Assembly (NCBI GenBank): GCA_015501595.1 | Contig: JADNRX010000080.1 | Span: 113,920-177,919 of the forward strand | Direction: 5' to 3' | Length of the DNA stretch: 64,000 nucleotides | Origin: Hymenopellis radicata | Taxonomy: Eukaryota; Basidiomycota; Agaricomycetes; Agaricales; Physalacriaceae | Shown here: one piece after another, positions 1-10,582 of the stretch | Layout of the letters: the number at the start of each line of letters is the position of its first letter | Position numbering within the stretch: position 1 is the stretch's first letter | Position numbers and translations under genes: made by a program | The notes under the pieces: model-generated | The model's database searches: none | Seen by the model: the letters and a program-made list of their open reading frames with translations, nothing else | Told to the model about the DNA's origin: nothing

Positions 1-398
1 CAACTAACAGCGTAGGATGTCCGACATTCGAACTTCATGAACCCATTCAACGTTGCACTTTCCATCCCGTAAAGCTTTCCACGATCATTTTTTCGCGCCA
101 AGCGTGTCGTTGTCTTCATACTTCATCAACTGAAGGACACTAAGCGAAAGGATCACTCTACTTGACTATACTACTTGTACGCAATACGCTATCGAATCTT
201 CCGCGTCATGTCCGTATTTAGTAATGCCCGATTCGGTTTCTTCCCCATCGTTTGCTTCAGCCTCTCTCTTCCCCAAACTCCCATCATCGCTCTATCAGCC
301 TCGTCAGTCTTATCTTTTTTTGCACGCGACACTGGTACGTTTCTCCTCGAAAATTGGTGCTATAACTTATAAAGAATAAATAGGAAGCTATCTATACC
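1..398. other. Upstream region of F-box gene, no gene seen
   Basis: No convincing coding sequence is seen. The short open frame near 175-372 has low-complexity hydrophobic content and no family resemblance. The stretch probably holds the promoter and 5' untranslated region of the F-box gene that starts at 399. I recognise no specific control element. Confidence 0.5.
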
Positions 399-1964
399 AT
401 GTTCGCTGACCCCTGTGTCCCAGCTGAACGGCAGCCAAACCGAACTACACGCGTCGCCACGCTCCTAAAGGGAAATGACGCGCCCCATGATGCAGAAAGA
501 GCGCAACTCCGTACTTTTCTGGATGGAGCTCAAGGCGATCTCGCGAAATATGACGAAAAGCTGGAACTCCTGCTGAAGGACGTGAACACTCTCCGCGAGG
601 AGCGCGATCAGCTCCATTCCCACATTGAGGACGCTCGGACGGTCCTTCATCCCATTCGCACACTTTCCGACGACATCCTCTACGAGATATTTGCGCATTG
701 CTTTCCTGAATGGCCAGCTTTGGAGAGGAAGCTCTTCAACGAGCTCTGGCTGAACTCGAAGTATTCATCTCTCAATTCCAGGAACGCACCCTGGACACTT
801 TCCCAGGTGTGTTCTGGGTGGCGTCGCGTCGCGCTTTCAGCCCCGCGCTTGTGGTCTACGATCCTCTTTACCTTCCCAGCGCTCCCGGCCAAGAAGAAGG
901 CGGGATCAAGAAAGCTCGACAGGCTGAACAGATTCTGCTACAACCTTGGGTTGTTTATGTCGCGTTCCGGAAGCGTTGATCTCTCGGTTGCGATCACACT
1001 GGTGGAGAATGAGATTATACCGGACGTGATATTCGCACATTTGGCGGTTGGCGCCGCGCGCTGGCGTCGTCTATTTTTCCAAGCCAACGAAAACAGATTT
1101 CCTGCCGCGCTATCGGGGCTTTCTTTTGCATGCCTGGAAGAACTCATGCTCTTTAACATCCAGGAAACTCGAGCCACGAATGGGAAACTTCTCGCGCCAT
1201 TCCGGGCCGCCCCACAGCTGAGAAGAATGTTTACTTATGATGCATATATCACATTGCCATGGTCCCGGATAACTCATTATGAGCGCGTGATCTACGTTCA
1301 CGAGTGGACTCTCCGCGCAATGCCCAATCTCACCCATCTGTCGCTCAAGGTTTATGATCCACATGCGCCGGTTGGACGATCAAAGCTTTCCTTCCCAAAC
1401 CTTTTATCCCTTTCTCTTGAACTTTGTTACGACAACTTCTTTTCTGCCCTCCTCCCCCAATTAGAGGTACCAGCCCTCACCGATCTTCGCCTGACATACC
1501 GATTGACTATAGCAAATCGCAACTTCATCGATCTCAGTCTTCCTATAACGGACATATTCCCCAAACGATTGACGTCGCTTCACATTGCTTGCGAAAATCC
1601 CAAACTCATCAATTCAAACATTGCCGTCCTCACGTCGTGGCTTCAACTCGCTACCGACGTTACTGCCTTCTCCCTCCATCTTCCTAGCATCCCTGTTACC
1701 CTTATCTACAACCTCCTTGTGCATTCAGAGGGCGACGTGCAGCTACCCCGCCTCAGGTCTCTGGATCTATGGACCACTGCCAAGGACGCGCAGATGCCGA
1801 CAGCGATGGTCCTTGATGTTTTGGAGTCCCGTTCGGGATCGATGCAGAATGTTTCGCGTCTCGAGGAATTCTGCACGAATGTGGACGCTAGCCGGTTTTC
1901 GGAAGGGAGGCTGCAGAGGTGGCAGGATATATGTCGGAAGGTCAAGGTCATTTGCCCTATGTAA
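399..1964 (+). CDS. F-box domain protein with N-terminal coiled coil and leucine-rich C-terminal part
   Basis: A single uninterrupted frame of 521 residues starts at the ATG at 399. Residues about 30-80 are charged and heptad-like, consistent with a coiled coil. They run straight into an F-box-like segment (about residues 82-145) with the pattern ihPIRTLSDDILYEIF, then WTLSQVCSGWRRVALS and PRLWS. This is the usual arrangement in the very large Agaricomycete F-box family. The rest (about 190-520) is rich in L..L.L repeats, as in leucine-rich repeat-like substrate arms. By family knowledge, F-box proteins link substrates to the SCF ubiquitin ligase through Skp1; the substrate here cannot be inferred. 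No intron is needed, and the ATG lies just before the coiled coil. Family call is secure; individual function is unknown. Confidence 0.9.
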   Translation: MFADPCVPAERQPNRTTRVATLLKGNDAPHDAERAQLRTFLDGAQGDLAKYDEKLELLLKDVNTLREERDQLHSHIEDARTVLHPIRTLSDDILYEIFAHCFPEWPALERKLFNELWLNSKYSSLNSRNAPWTLSQVCSGWRRVALSAPRLWSTILFTFPALPAKKKAGSRKLDRLNRFCYNLGLFMSRSGSVDLSVAITLVENEIIPDVIFAHLAVGAARWRRLFFQANENRFPAALSGLSFACLEELMLFNIQETRATNGKLLAPFRAAPQLRRMFTYDAYITLPWSRITHYERVIYVHEWTLRAMPNLTHLSLKVYDPHAPVGRSKLSFPNLLSLSLELCYDNFFSALLPQLEVPALTDLRLTYRLTIANRNFIDLSLPITDIFPKRLTSLHIACENPKLINSNIAVLTSWLQLATDVTAFSLHLPSIPVTLIYNLLVHSEGDVQLPRLRSLDLWTTAKDAQMPTAMVLDVLESRSGSMQNVSRLEEFCTNVDASRFSEGRLQRWQDICRKVKVICPM

Positions 1965-2743
1965 TGCTAGCAATCTCGCTTCAGATGAGATGCTGACCAA
2001 GGAGCTTCTCAAGGTAGGTGGACATGGATCGGTAAATGGGACGTGGACATATGTATGTTCTAGACGCCACGCTTGATTCTTTCTCATGCATGAACGTTAT
2101 GGTACTGTACAGTATATTGCAATAAAGTTCCATTTTTGAGGTTATTGGGCAACCTTGCAGACCATCGTGGAAGTCGACATTGGTGACTTGGAAGTTTGGA
2201 ACTTCTGGAGCTGACAGATATCACCACCGTGGCTCGTGATGAGAGCGAGGTCTTTGCGTAAATTTGTGGGCAAATGGGGAGCGAAGAGGGAGAGCTCTCT
2301 TTGTTTCAAATATTAATCCACTGATAATCGAGACGAATATTGCATGTACGCCGGTAATGGCCCAGAAAGCAGGGAGCGTACAGATATGGGCGTGAAAGCC
2401 TGTACACATTCCATCTACATATACGACCAGACGGCACCTGCTTCACTTCCTACGATGACAGCAGTGCCCTCTCAGAAAAAACTTGCTGTGGTATTCTGTT
2501 AGCCGCTGGAGAGTTCGCTCTTCACCGCGTTGCAGAAGACGGATACCTCCAGAAAGTTGAAGATGCACAATTGAGGGAAGAATGGAGACACCTGGAATTT
2601 CTCAACCATACATTGCATTACTGTATCTCGCCAACCGGATCCTTTTCTACAGCTCTGGGGGCCATTTTCTGGCGCAATCTGTCGGGTACTAAGTAAGCGT
2701 TGACATTCGAGGCAGGTTAGAAGTAGCTTACTTGTAAGCAGTA
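1965..2743. other. Convergent intergenic region, no gene seen
   Basis: The stretch lies between the stop of the F-box gene and the stop of the arrestin-like gene on the other strand. It holds no frame with coding character. It probably contains both 3' untranslated regions; an AATAAA-like string (caataaag) occurs near 2120. Confidence 0.5.
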
Positions 2744-4174
2744 TCAACCGTAGTGAACGTAAACTGATGTCCAATCTGGCGTATCAATCCAGGGATCCGT
2801 TACTAGCCGTATAGGAATGTAGATCCGTGTGGGCAAAAATGGTGCATGCCCTGGAGGTACCAAGGTAACCAAGATGAAGTCCTACATGGCCTCAATCAGC
2901 GGCGCCCAATCAAAGACATAGATAGGGACTCACTTTGACTACGACACCTGCTGCCACGAAACCGCTGACAGCAACATCGGGCTTCGCGCGAAGTTCGCCC
3001 TCCCAATCTAAGAAACTCCAACTGAGACCACGTCGGCGGTACAGACGTCATTTTCCCCTCGCCAATAGTGAGTTCTCGCCACGCTCGCGAACCACCCACA
3101 TCGACCGCGATTTGTCTCTGTATACTGACAGTCACAACCACGATCGACGTTTCTGTCGCGGGTGGGTTACGGAAAAGTTGTCGGAGAGACGTAAGCGGGC
3201 CGGTGAGTTGCAGATGGATGGGAATTGTGTCCGCGAAGGAGAAGACTTGCACAGACGGGATGAGAACCTAACGCGATGACTGAGGTTGAATGTCGTCGTG
3301 AAGAGGCGAGAAGAGGGACTTGCATTGCCATGAATAGGCTCCACGCTGACGTTGGGTTTAGTCTTGATGGTCATGACCGATTGTGTCCATTCTTCGGGCA
3401 ACGACTTGATGCTCCTAAACAAAGGTATCGCCAATATAGGTCGATTGGGCCGCGTCCGAGGCCGATAATTGAACGGGACCCGAATGCTAATTGGTGCGCC
3501 GGGTCAGTACCATGCCAGTTCTTCTCAGGAACTCACATCGTGTTCGTCGGGAAGAAACTGAGGGGCCCGCGGGCAAACGATATGTCAACGACGACAGCAT
3601 AGACGACTCTCACGACAACCGCCGGGAGTCCAGGCGCGGAGAAAGCGAACGTTGGCGGTAAGGGTTGACCTTCATCAAGGTCAGTAAATGTCGCTGGAAG
3701 GGTGAAGTTGAATTCGAACGGTAAGTGTTCAGCAAAAGGACCCCATGAAGAGGTCCATAGCGTAACGCTTTGATCGACTAGGGAGATCGACTTTGCTCCA
3801 CCATTCGAATTGAGATAGTCAAGATTACCCAGTAGCTGACAATGAGAAGAGTGAGTGTGAGCAAGGCGGCAAAGACGCGTGAAGGGTGAAGACAGATTAC
3901 GCTTCACTCGGGAGACATTGTCGTGCTTGTCGAGGAGCAGGGTACCGTTGATCGTGCGTTGGCGTCCATAAGAGGGTGAAGAGACGCCCGTCTCTTGCCC
4001 TGTGAGAAGAACGGTGACTGGACCGTCCTTCTTTATGAAGATGCCGTTTGGGACTGGCGAGGCATTGGTGCGGGGAGAGTGCTGAATACGCTGTTCCCCC
4101 GAAGAAGGTTCAGAAGAGTAATGAGGAGGGGGAGAAGAACCGTTATAAGCTGGGGGGACTCCTGATAGTAGCAT
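2744..4174 (-). pseudogene. Arrestin-like protein gene, conserved but with apparent frame breaks
   Basis: Reading leftwards from the ATG at 4174-4172, the predicted protein starts MLLSGVPPAYNG and matches the Agaricomycete arrestin-like family in order: an N-terminal PPxY-type stretch, the segment VTVLLTGQETGVSSPSYGR, a beta-sandwich stretch ending in RGPLSFF, then VPFNYRPRTRPNRPI, SLPEEWTQ, VQVFSFADTIPIHL, SIQRQIAVDV, DWEGEL and IRLVTDPW, with a stop at 2746-2744. At least four short introns are visible (for example near 3531-3482 and 2935-2885). Two joins do not keep frame. One base too many sits at about 3009, between QLEFL and DWEGEL. The intron after EPIHGNA (near 3330-3270) has unmatched phases. 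The gene is therefore either decaying or carries sequence errors. Arrestin-like proteins are adaptors in membrane-protein trafficking and ubiquitination; the role here is inferred from family only. Confidence 0.75.
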
Positions 4175-4337
4175 GGTTCTCGAGAAAGGCGGTTGGGCTT
4201 GATGGTGGTACTGAGGAAGTGTCTTATGAGTCGGGAGAACGTGAGAATATCGTTTTATGACTCGAGCTCCGACAAATTGGAAGAGCACGCGCTTGATGGG
4301 ATCGGTGGCGTCACTGTTATCCCTATCGTTATCGCTG

Positions 4338-4430
4338 CTTATCGCTGTCGTTCGAGTGGTAGTGTAGAATGTTTGCTGCCTATCGTTACTTATCGCCGTC
4401 GTCCGAGTGGTAGTGATAGAGTGTTTGCTG
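4338..4430. repeat. Imperfect tandem duplication, two copies of about 41-42 bases
   Basis: Two adjacent near-identical copies begin with cttatcgc and end with gtttgctg, at 4338-4378 and 4389-4430. They lie just upstream of the arrestin-like gene start. Confidence 0.8.
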
Positions 4431-4998
4431 TGATGATCCCAGAGCGCACAACCGAAATTGACCCGATATTCGAACGCATGCGCATATACGTTTCCATACA
4501 AGGCATTGTCATTTCCATACGCAATCGTGGGTGTGCAAAAAGAATCGTCAATGTTGTATTCGGTACAATCGTCCAGTTTAGTGTTGCCGCGGTTCGGCTC
4601 GGAACCGTTAAGCCGAGAAACCGAACCGGAAATAACCGAACGAAACCGGACCGATGGAACTGGGTTCAAACCGGGTTTACAGGTACTTTTTTTACTTTTT
4701 ATTAGGAGACTGTAGCCCACTCTACTATTCATTATTGTCCTTTTTACATCTGTACCCATCTAAATCTCAATGTTTTCATGCATACGGTACGGGTGTCCTT
4801 GTTGGACAAAAATCCCAGAACATGCTGAGACCCATGAATGGCGTGAATTTTTTTGAGGCAGGTAGTTTCGGTGGATGAATGTAATGAGTACACATTGCTA
4901 GATAAAAACCTCTAGGTGTGATGTGACTCCCTTGTATGCATGTGCCAACCGCACTCTGGCTTGAGCAATATCTTCATTGACATGCGCAATGAGTACTT

Positions 4999-5069
4999 GG
5001 CAAGTGTACCAGACTCATGGGCAAGTGTACCAGACTCATGGGCAAGTGGACAAGACTCATGTGCAAGTG
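4999..5069. repeat. 21-base tandem repeat, three full copies and part of a fourth
   Basis: The unit ggcaagtgtaccagactcat plus one base repeats from 4999, 5020 and 5041. A diverged fourth copy starts at about 5060. It is a small minisatellite in non-coding DNA. Confidence 0.9.
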
Positions 5070-5097
5070 TGTGACCAGCCTAAAAATGATTGATCGT

Positions 5098-5176
5098 GAA
5101 CACGCTCACGTTCACGGTCGTCACATTCACGGGTCACGGTTGTCACGTTCACGTTCACGGTCATCACGTTCACTGT
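5098..5176. repeat. Short CACGTTCACGGTC-type direct repeats
   Basis: About six imperfect repeats built on cacgttcacggtc/tcacgttcac occur in a row. The stretch from 4175 to 5382 otherwise shows no gene. Confidence 0.75.
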
Positions 5177-6436
5177 CGATCTTGATCATATATTTAGCCA
5201 TGGTTGAACCCAACCCATGGAAGACTTAGCCGTCCTTCAACCACCGTAAATATAATATTTATGGCCTCATACGAGTTTGTTTGTTTGGCATCAGCCTCTA
5301 TATCTGCTTGCTTTTAAGCGCGCGACAACATTTCTTTTCTTTACTTTTCTTCCTTCTTCTTCTATCCTATCTCCTATCTGTCATGGCAGGTTGCACCTCC
5401 TGTCCCGAGGACGAGCGCTGTGCAGGGTATATCGAGAACCCAAATACACCTGTAGGTTTCCAATTCCATCTCCTTTTCTTGAATACCGACACGTCAGCAG
5501 GGATCCTGCTGGTGCGGCGAAGGACATTCGCAAGCGGCACATCAGTCTCTTCCCAACCTTCCACCCCGAGGCGGACTACCCTCAACTGGTTGCTCTGGTT
5601 ATCTTAAGGTGCGGTTCCGACGCGTCCCATACTGTCCATTGTTGATGTCGCTATAGCCTGCTACTACTCACGACTTCCGCGCTCTCTGTGCTCGTCCAAC
5701 ATGCGGGCGCCCTTATATGATTCATGTCCAACTGCAAGTCTTACTTTTTGTTATCGGGTGGACCATTTTGACCATTTCTCAGAGCCACTCCCGCTACCGC
5801 TACCGTGCCTGTCAATACGCTACCATCTTTCACTCAACCCATTACTACACCCGCTAATCTTGGAGGAGTTCCATCCTCCTCACTAATACACCCTGTCAAT
5901 ACGCTATCTATTCGTCCTAATGTGGCCACCATACCGGCCGCCGCTTTCCCCAACTTTACTGCTCTCCGCCGCTCAGCTGCACAAACCACCACGAATACTC
6001 GTCGCGTCGCCCATTATAGTGGTGTCTCTGGCACTTCGGGTACGGTTGCACAACCGTTCAGCGTTCGAGGCGCCAGTGCTGCACGCACTCCTAGAAACGC
6101 CTTTCCAGGGGCACGTTCGCAGGCCCAGACACCTCCTTCAGATTCAGTCCTCAAATTACTTATGGTCTGGACGGGTATTCCTGTGGTACGTGTTGATGAT
6201 ATCATCTTATATTCTACTTAACTCATAGTGCTTTAGGAACATACAGAGTCGATGTCCTTGAACGTCTTTGGCCCCATTCTTCCTCCCATTCCCATCACGA
6301 AAACACTTGAGCTCACCCAGGCCACTATTACTGGATATATCCAGCGCTCTCAAGACCTAGACTTGACTGTAACGGTTACCCTTGACGCAGATGCCAATAA
6401 TCTAGCTGATCCTTCCACTCTTTGGCGGGTCATCTC

Positions 6437-7576
6437 TAGAGACCTCAACGAGTCACCGAGTCACCGAGTCATCTGGTGACTCGACTCGCTTCGGGCACGT
6501 CGGCGTTCGCACTCGCGTGACTCGCGAGTCACATACTCGCGAGTCTGGTCGCGAGTCTGAGTATCCATCTGCAGAGCACGAGTCATCACACGATGACTTG
6601 CAAATATTTAGGTATGTATTTTATCTTAATTTACAAATTTTTACCAACTCAAACGGACCCTTGCGTGGCTCAAACGAGCTATACGCAACAATTTCGCCAG
6701 ATCCGGCGACTCGGGCCGAGTCCCGAAGCGACGCGTAAGCGTGCGATCGGGCAGATCTCCTTGAGTTGCTCCCACCACCACGACCCGTTGCTCGACTGCA
6801 AGTCGGCAACAACGCTATTGGCACTCGACTTCAAGTCGGTGTCGATGCAATCGGCGCTCGACTTTGAGTCGGCGTCGATAGGAGACGACTTTAAGTCGTC
6901 TCCAGGACGCATAAGCCCGCCACGACGACTACGACCACCCAGGGAGTGACGATTGTCGCTCCCGCTGCTCTGACGATTGTCAGGCAGCCTATAGGGTGCA
7001 GATTCGCGCTCTGGCTCTGTACCGGGCGTGCTGCTGCTGTCTCTGTGACAGTAGCATGGACACGATCTTGGCAACGGACCCAACGACGACCAGGAGGACA
7101 ACGACACGATGGAGAGGAGGATGCGATGGAGAGGAGGATGCGATGGAGAGGAGGATGCGATGGAGAGGCGGATGCAATGAACAGGCGGATGCGATGAAGC
7201 GGAGGATGCGAGCAGAGGAGGACGTGACGACCACCACCACTTCCTCCACTATCACCACCATTCCCTCCACTACCACCACCATTCCCTTCCCTTTCTACCA
7301 TCACCCCCACCCCATCCTCATGCCCAGCTGACTGTCCCCGTGCCATTGCCCGGGGATGCTCGCTGCGCATGAATACTTGGGGCGTATGGACTCGCGAGTA
7401 CTCGTGAGTATCCGAGATGACTCGGACTCATGGTGAGTACTCGCGAGTGGACTCGCGATGACTCGTGAGTCATTGCGAGTCGAGTCCGACGCGAGTCTGA
7501 ACTGGACTTCTTTTTGCGTGAGTACTCGCGTCACGAGTCGCGAGTCTGACTCGCGTCGGACTCGTTGAGGTCTCTA
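6437..7576. mobile_element. Non-autonomous hAT transposon, copy 1 (1140 bp), 8-base target duplication
   Basis: The element is bounded by perfect inverted termini, tagagacctcaacgagtc at 6437-6454 and its complement at 7559-7576. The terminal TAGAG fits the hAT end consensus YARNG. It is flanked by the 8-base direct repeat gtcatctc (6429-6436 and 7577-7584), the target-duplication length of hAT elements. Removing element plus one repeat restores the interrupted frame of the host exon. The subterminal regions are packed with short direct and inverted copies of gactcg/cgagtc, as expected for transposase binding. No transposase-like frame is present, so it would have to be moved by a transposase encoded elsewhere. 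Copy 2 lies at 10984-12129 in the opposite orientation. Confidence 0.93.
7108..7195. repeat. 17-base minisatellite inside hAT copy 1
   Basis: The unit gatggagaggaggatgc repeats about five times with slight changes (the last copies carry gcggatgca). It is followed by a CCACCAC-rich low-complexity run. Copy 2 of the element has a GTGGTGG-type run at the matching place (about 11245-11330), so this internal region varies between copies. Confidence 0.85.
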
Positions 7577-10500
7577 GTCATCTCGCAACAGGTTGAGACT
7601 TTCTTTGAGACGAATCAGCTTATTCTTCCTCCTCCTCCCAACTCCAGTTCCAACCCCTCTAATGATCATCGCGCTCTATGGGGCATTCTCAAACCTAAGC
7701 CTTGCCGATTCCAGACTGAATCGAATACTGTGCGCCGTTTTAACTGGGCATCAGAAGTTCAGGAGACTGGGGGTATTCTGCTTACAGGTCTTCTTGCTAT
7801 TGCCAAAGACCCTTTGCTTCGTTATCCTCAAAAGGGTCGGGTTATTTTCTTCGGTATGCGACACGCTCTCTCTGCTATACCATGTATTCACATATAGTCA
7901 GGCCCAATGTTTGGGTTTCCCTCTCAGAAAGGCCACGTGTGCAATACGCTACGAGTTCTTTGGGAACCTAATCCCGACTATTGTGATCATACCACTGGCG
8001 AGCTTATGACTTTCAGGGATCCCGACCTTTGTGTTGAGAGATGCAGGCAGGCGACCCCTTTTCCAACAAACCTATGGGTAAGAATTATTCGATCACAGAT
8101 CAACTATATGCTAAACAATTACCTAGAGTGATCCAGAGACTATTAGTCCTGCTACGCAGACTAATGCTCCAGTACAAGGGGCACAAGTCACACCGTCTCC
8201 ATCTACTATCAACCAAGTTACCGCTGTTGCTACTGCTGTTACTGTTCGTGGAGGTGGAGGAGGAGCTGGTGCGCGAGGCCGAGGCGCTTTACGTGGTACT
8301 GGTCCAGCTTCACGGGGTACTGGTCCAGCTTCACGGGGTACTGGTCCAGCTTCGCGTGGTACTGTTCGCAGTACTATGCGTGGACGCGGAAGTGTACGCG
8401 GAAGAGGTATTGCACGGGGTGGTTCAACACAAGGTCATGTCCGGACACATAGCCAGCGCAGTACCAGTGATGATTCCGATTTCGAGGTATTATTCTTCCT
8501 CTATACTGTATATGAAAATTTTTTAACAAAATTCTAGCCCATAGCATCAACGAGGGAGACTACAGGATCTGATCGCCCACCTCGTCAACGTCGGCGCATT
8601 GATTATTCAGAACCTACTGTTCGTATTGTGTTTTGTTCAGGCTAATCTTAGCTCACATCTTATCAGACAACTGTTACGCTGAAGTATCCTGCTCCAGATG
8701 TCTGGTCTGATGTTATGGCAAATCTAAACGACTTGCAATATGGTGGACCAGGCACACACGGCATCCAAATATCCCCTATGCTGCATTTGACGTCTCTTCC
8801 CAACGTTCAGGAAAGCGCTGCTGATTTTGGTCAATATCTGTTGGCATGCTCCGGCAAGCAAGACGTCTCTTTTAATTTCTGCACTTTCACACCTGCCTCG
8901 GACTCTAATCAACCGCTGTGTCAACTACTTCAAGACCGACATGATACATGCACCGTGTAAGATTATTTTCTATTTGTCTATTGATTCTTACTCTAATTCT
9001 TATTCTTAGACAGCAAGCCGTCTGGCGCGGTCCTTTGCGATCTATTTTCCACGCTACCCTGCAAACTATGCTGTCCACTGATGACTGGGACGAAACGGAG
9101 TCCAGTCATGGTGCAAAGGTTCTGCGTGTTGATTTGCCTGTCACTGAAGCCTTCAAGACCCGTGTTAAAGGCTATGCTCTATTTACTGCCATGTGGATGA
9201 TTCGCATGGACACACTTCCACCAGGCATTTCGCCAATCTTCATTCAAGCCGTCATTCAGGGTACTGACTCAATCGACGATATGGAGTGGCTTGCCACTAT
9301 TCTTCCTAGTATGGCGCGATGCCTGCGCCTATGGCCTACATCGGTGGAACAGGATAATCCCTTCCAGAATACCGCACATCTGGACTATACCCTTCTGACT
9401 AATCTTGCGTATGGTGCTGCTACATTCACGGTACGCCTTCTCCTTCATCTTCATACTTTCTACGAAATTAAATTGCATACAGAAAAGCGATCTGCACCAA
9501 ATGACGATGAATGAGATCGTTGCCTTTCGCAAAGCTCTTATAGAGTATCAGCTTCTTCGACAGCCTGTCAACACCGGCGCCACTCCCTGGACTCATCATC
9601 CTATCATTCAAACCTTCCGTGAGGCGTTGGCTATACCTCTGGTTTTTGACCATTCAACGCCGAAAAGCGATTGGCGCGGTACTTTTATTGATGTGTGTAG
9701 TCGTCGATTTCTATAACTGATTGCTTCAAGAACTGACGATCAACTGTAGGCACTTGGCTCCAATACCAAAAGCCTGCTTAGTAACATCTCCCCGAAGATC
9801 AGAATTTCCGCCGCGGATATACTCCCATACATCGATTGGACTCAAGAATATGATCCAGAGGAGAATGCAGAACTAGTTCCTTATCAGGCTATGTGGCGGC
9901 AAGGCTTCGAGCGTTGGATCCGGCAGCCAGGGAATCTCAAACATCCGGAGCTAGTCAAGTTAGGTGTTAATGACTCTGCATTCGACGACGATCCATACTT
10001 CCGCTCGCATGGTTTTCTTGAATATTGTACAGGTGTACGCCAGCTGCCACGCGGTACAGATATGATTAAGGTATGTGACTTGATATTTGCTTGACAGGTA
10101 GCCGACTCATATATGTATCTTAGTTGAAATTTGTCAAAGGGCAGAATGTGGTTCCTCACACTCGCTATCCGATTGACGAAGTTACCGGACTCCCTATTCT
10201 TCCACCTTTGGGCCAGCGCCACAATCCTGCTATGAATGTACATGTTTGCTTCGACGATGGAGATCTTCCCTTATCAACAGACATTTGTGAATTACTCGAT
10301 GACTGGCAGTCTCACCAACTTGATGAGTCATACCCTACTCATTTTGACCTTTATCTTCATAGTACCTTCGCACCTATACGAAACTTTGGCCATCAGGATT
10401 ATACCTCTGAAGGATAGATTCAACTTAGAGTACCACCTACCCTACATTACACTGCATGTCAACACGTACTTAGAATTACGTACTTAATAATCATTCGGTA

Positions 10501-10582
10501 ACTTGCCTTTCGCCCTCATGAACGCCAACACTCCAATGGGTAAATCCATGCTCGATCTATTTTGAAAGTACTAAGTTATACC

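Larger units (their letters stand above)
5383..10417 (+). pseudogene. Large multi-exon gene with HECT-like C-terminus, split by a hAT insertion
   Basis: At least ten exons joined by roughly 45-60-base introns can be followed. Start at 5383 (MAGCTSCPEDERCAGY) is plausible but not certain. Clear exons cover 5783-6192, 6239-6436 continuing in frame at 7585 after the inserted element, about 7902-8074, 8134-8486, 8538-8621, 8669-8953, 9011-9431, 9482-9691, 9750-10068 and 10125-10417. In order the protein has a Ser/Thr/Pro-rich N-terminus, a Cys/His-rich patch (HVCNTL...DYCDHTTGE...DLCVERC), an Arg-Gly-rich stretch with three RGTGPAS copies (about 8300-8360), and a C-terminal region with WRGPLRSIFHATLQTM, FLEYCTGVRQLP and NVHVCFDDGDLPLSTD. 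The last resembles the HECT ubiquitin-ligase catalytic signature (FvTGs..P, then hTCFn.LdLP). That assignment is inference. Apart from the insertion, the frame stays open. A second gene follows 165 bases downstream. Confidence 0.7.

Noticed and set aside
4193..4705. 170-residue plus-strand frame
   Set aside because: It lies opposite the 5' end of the arrestin-like gene and over a short duplication, with no motif.
7090..7330. Open frames with DGEEDAME-type or HPPLHRI-type repeats inside hAT copy 1
   Set aside because: They are read from a 17-base minisatellite; every frame stays open because the unit has no stop. The region is not conserved in copy 2.
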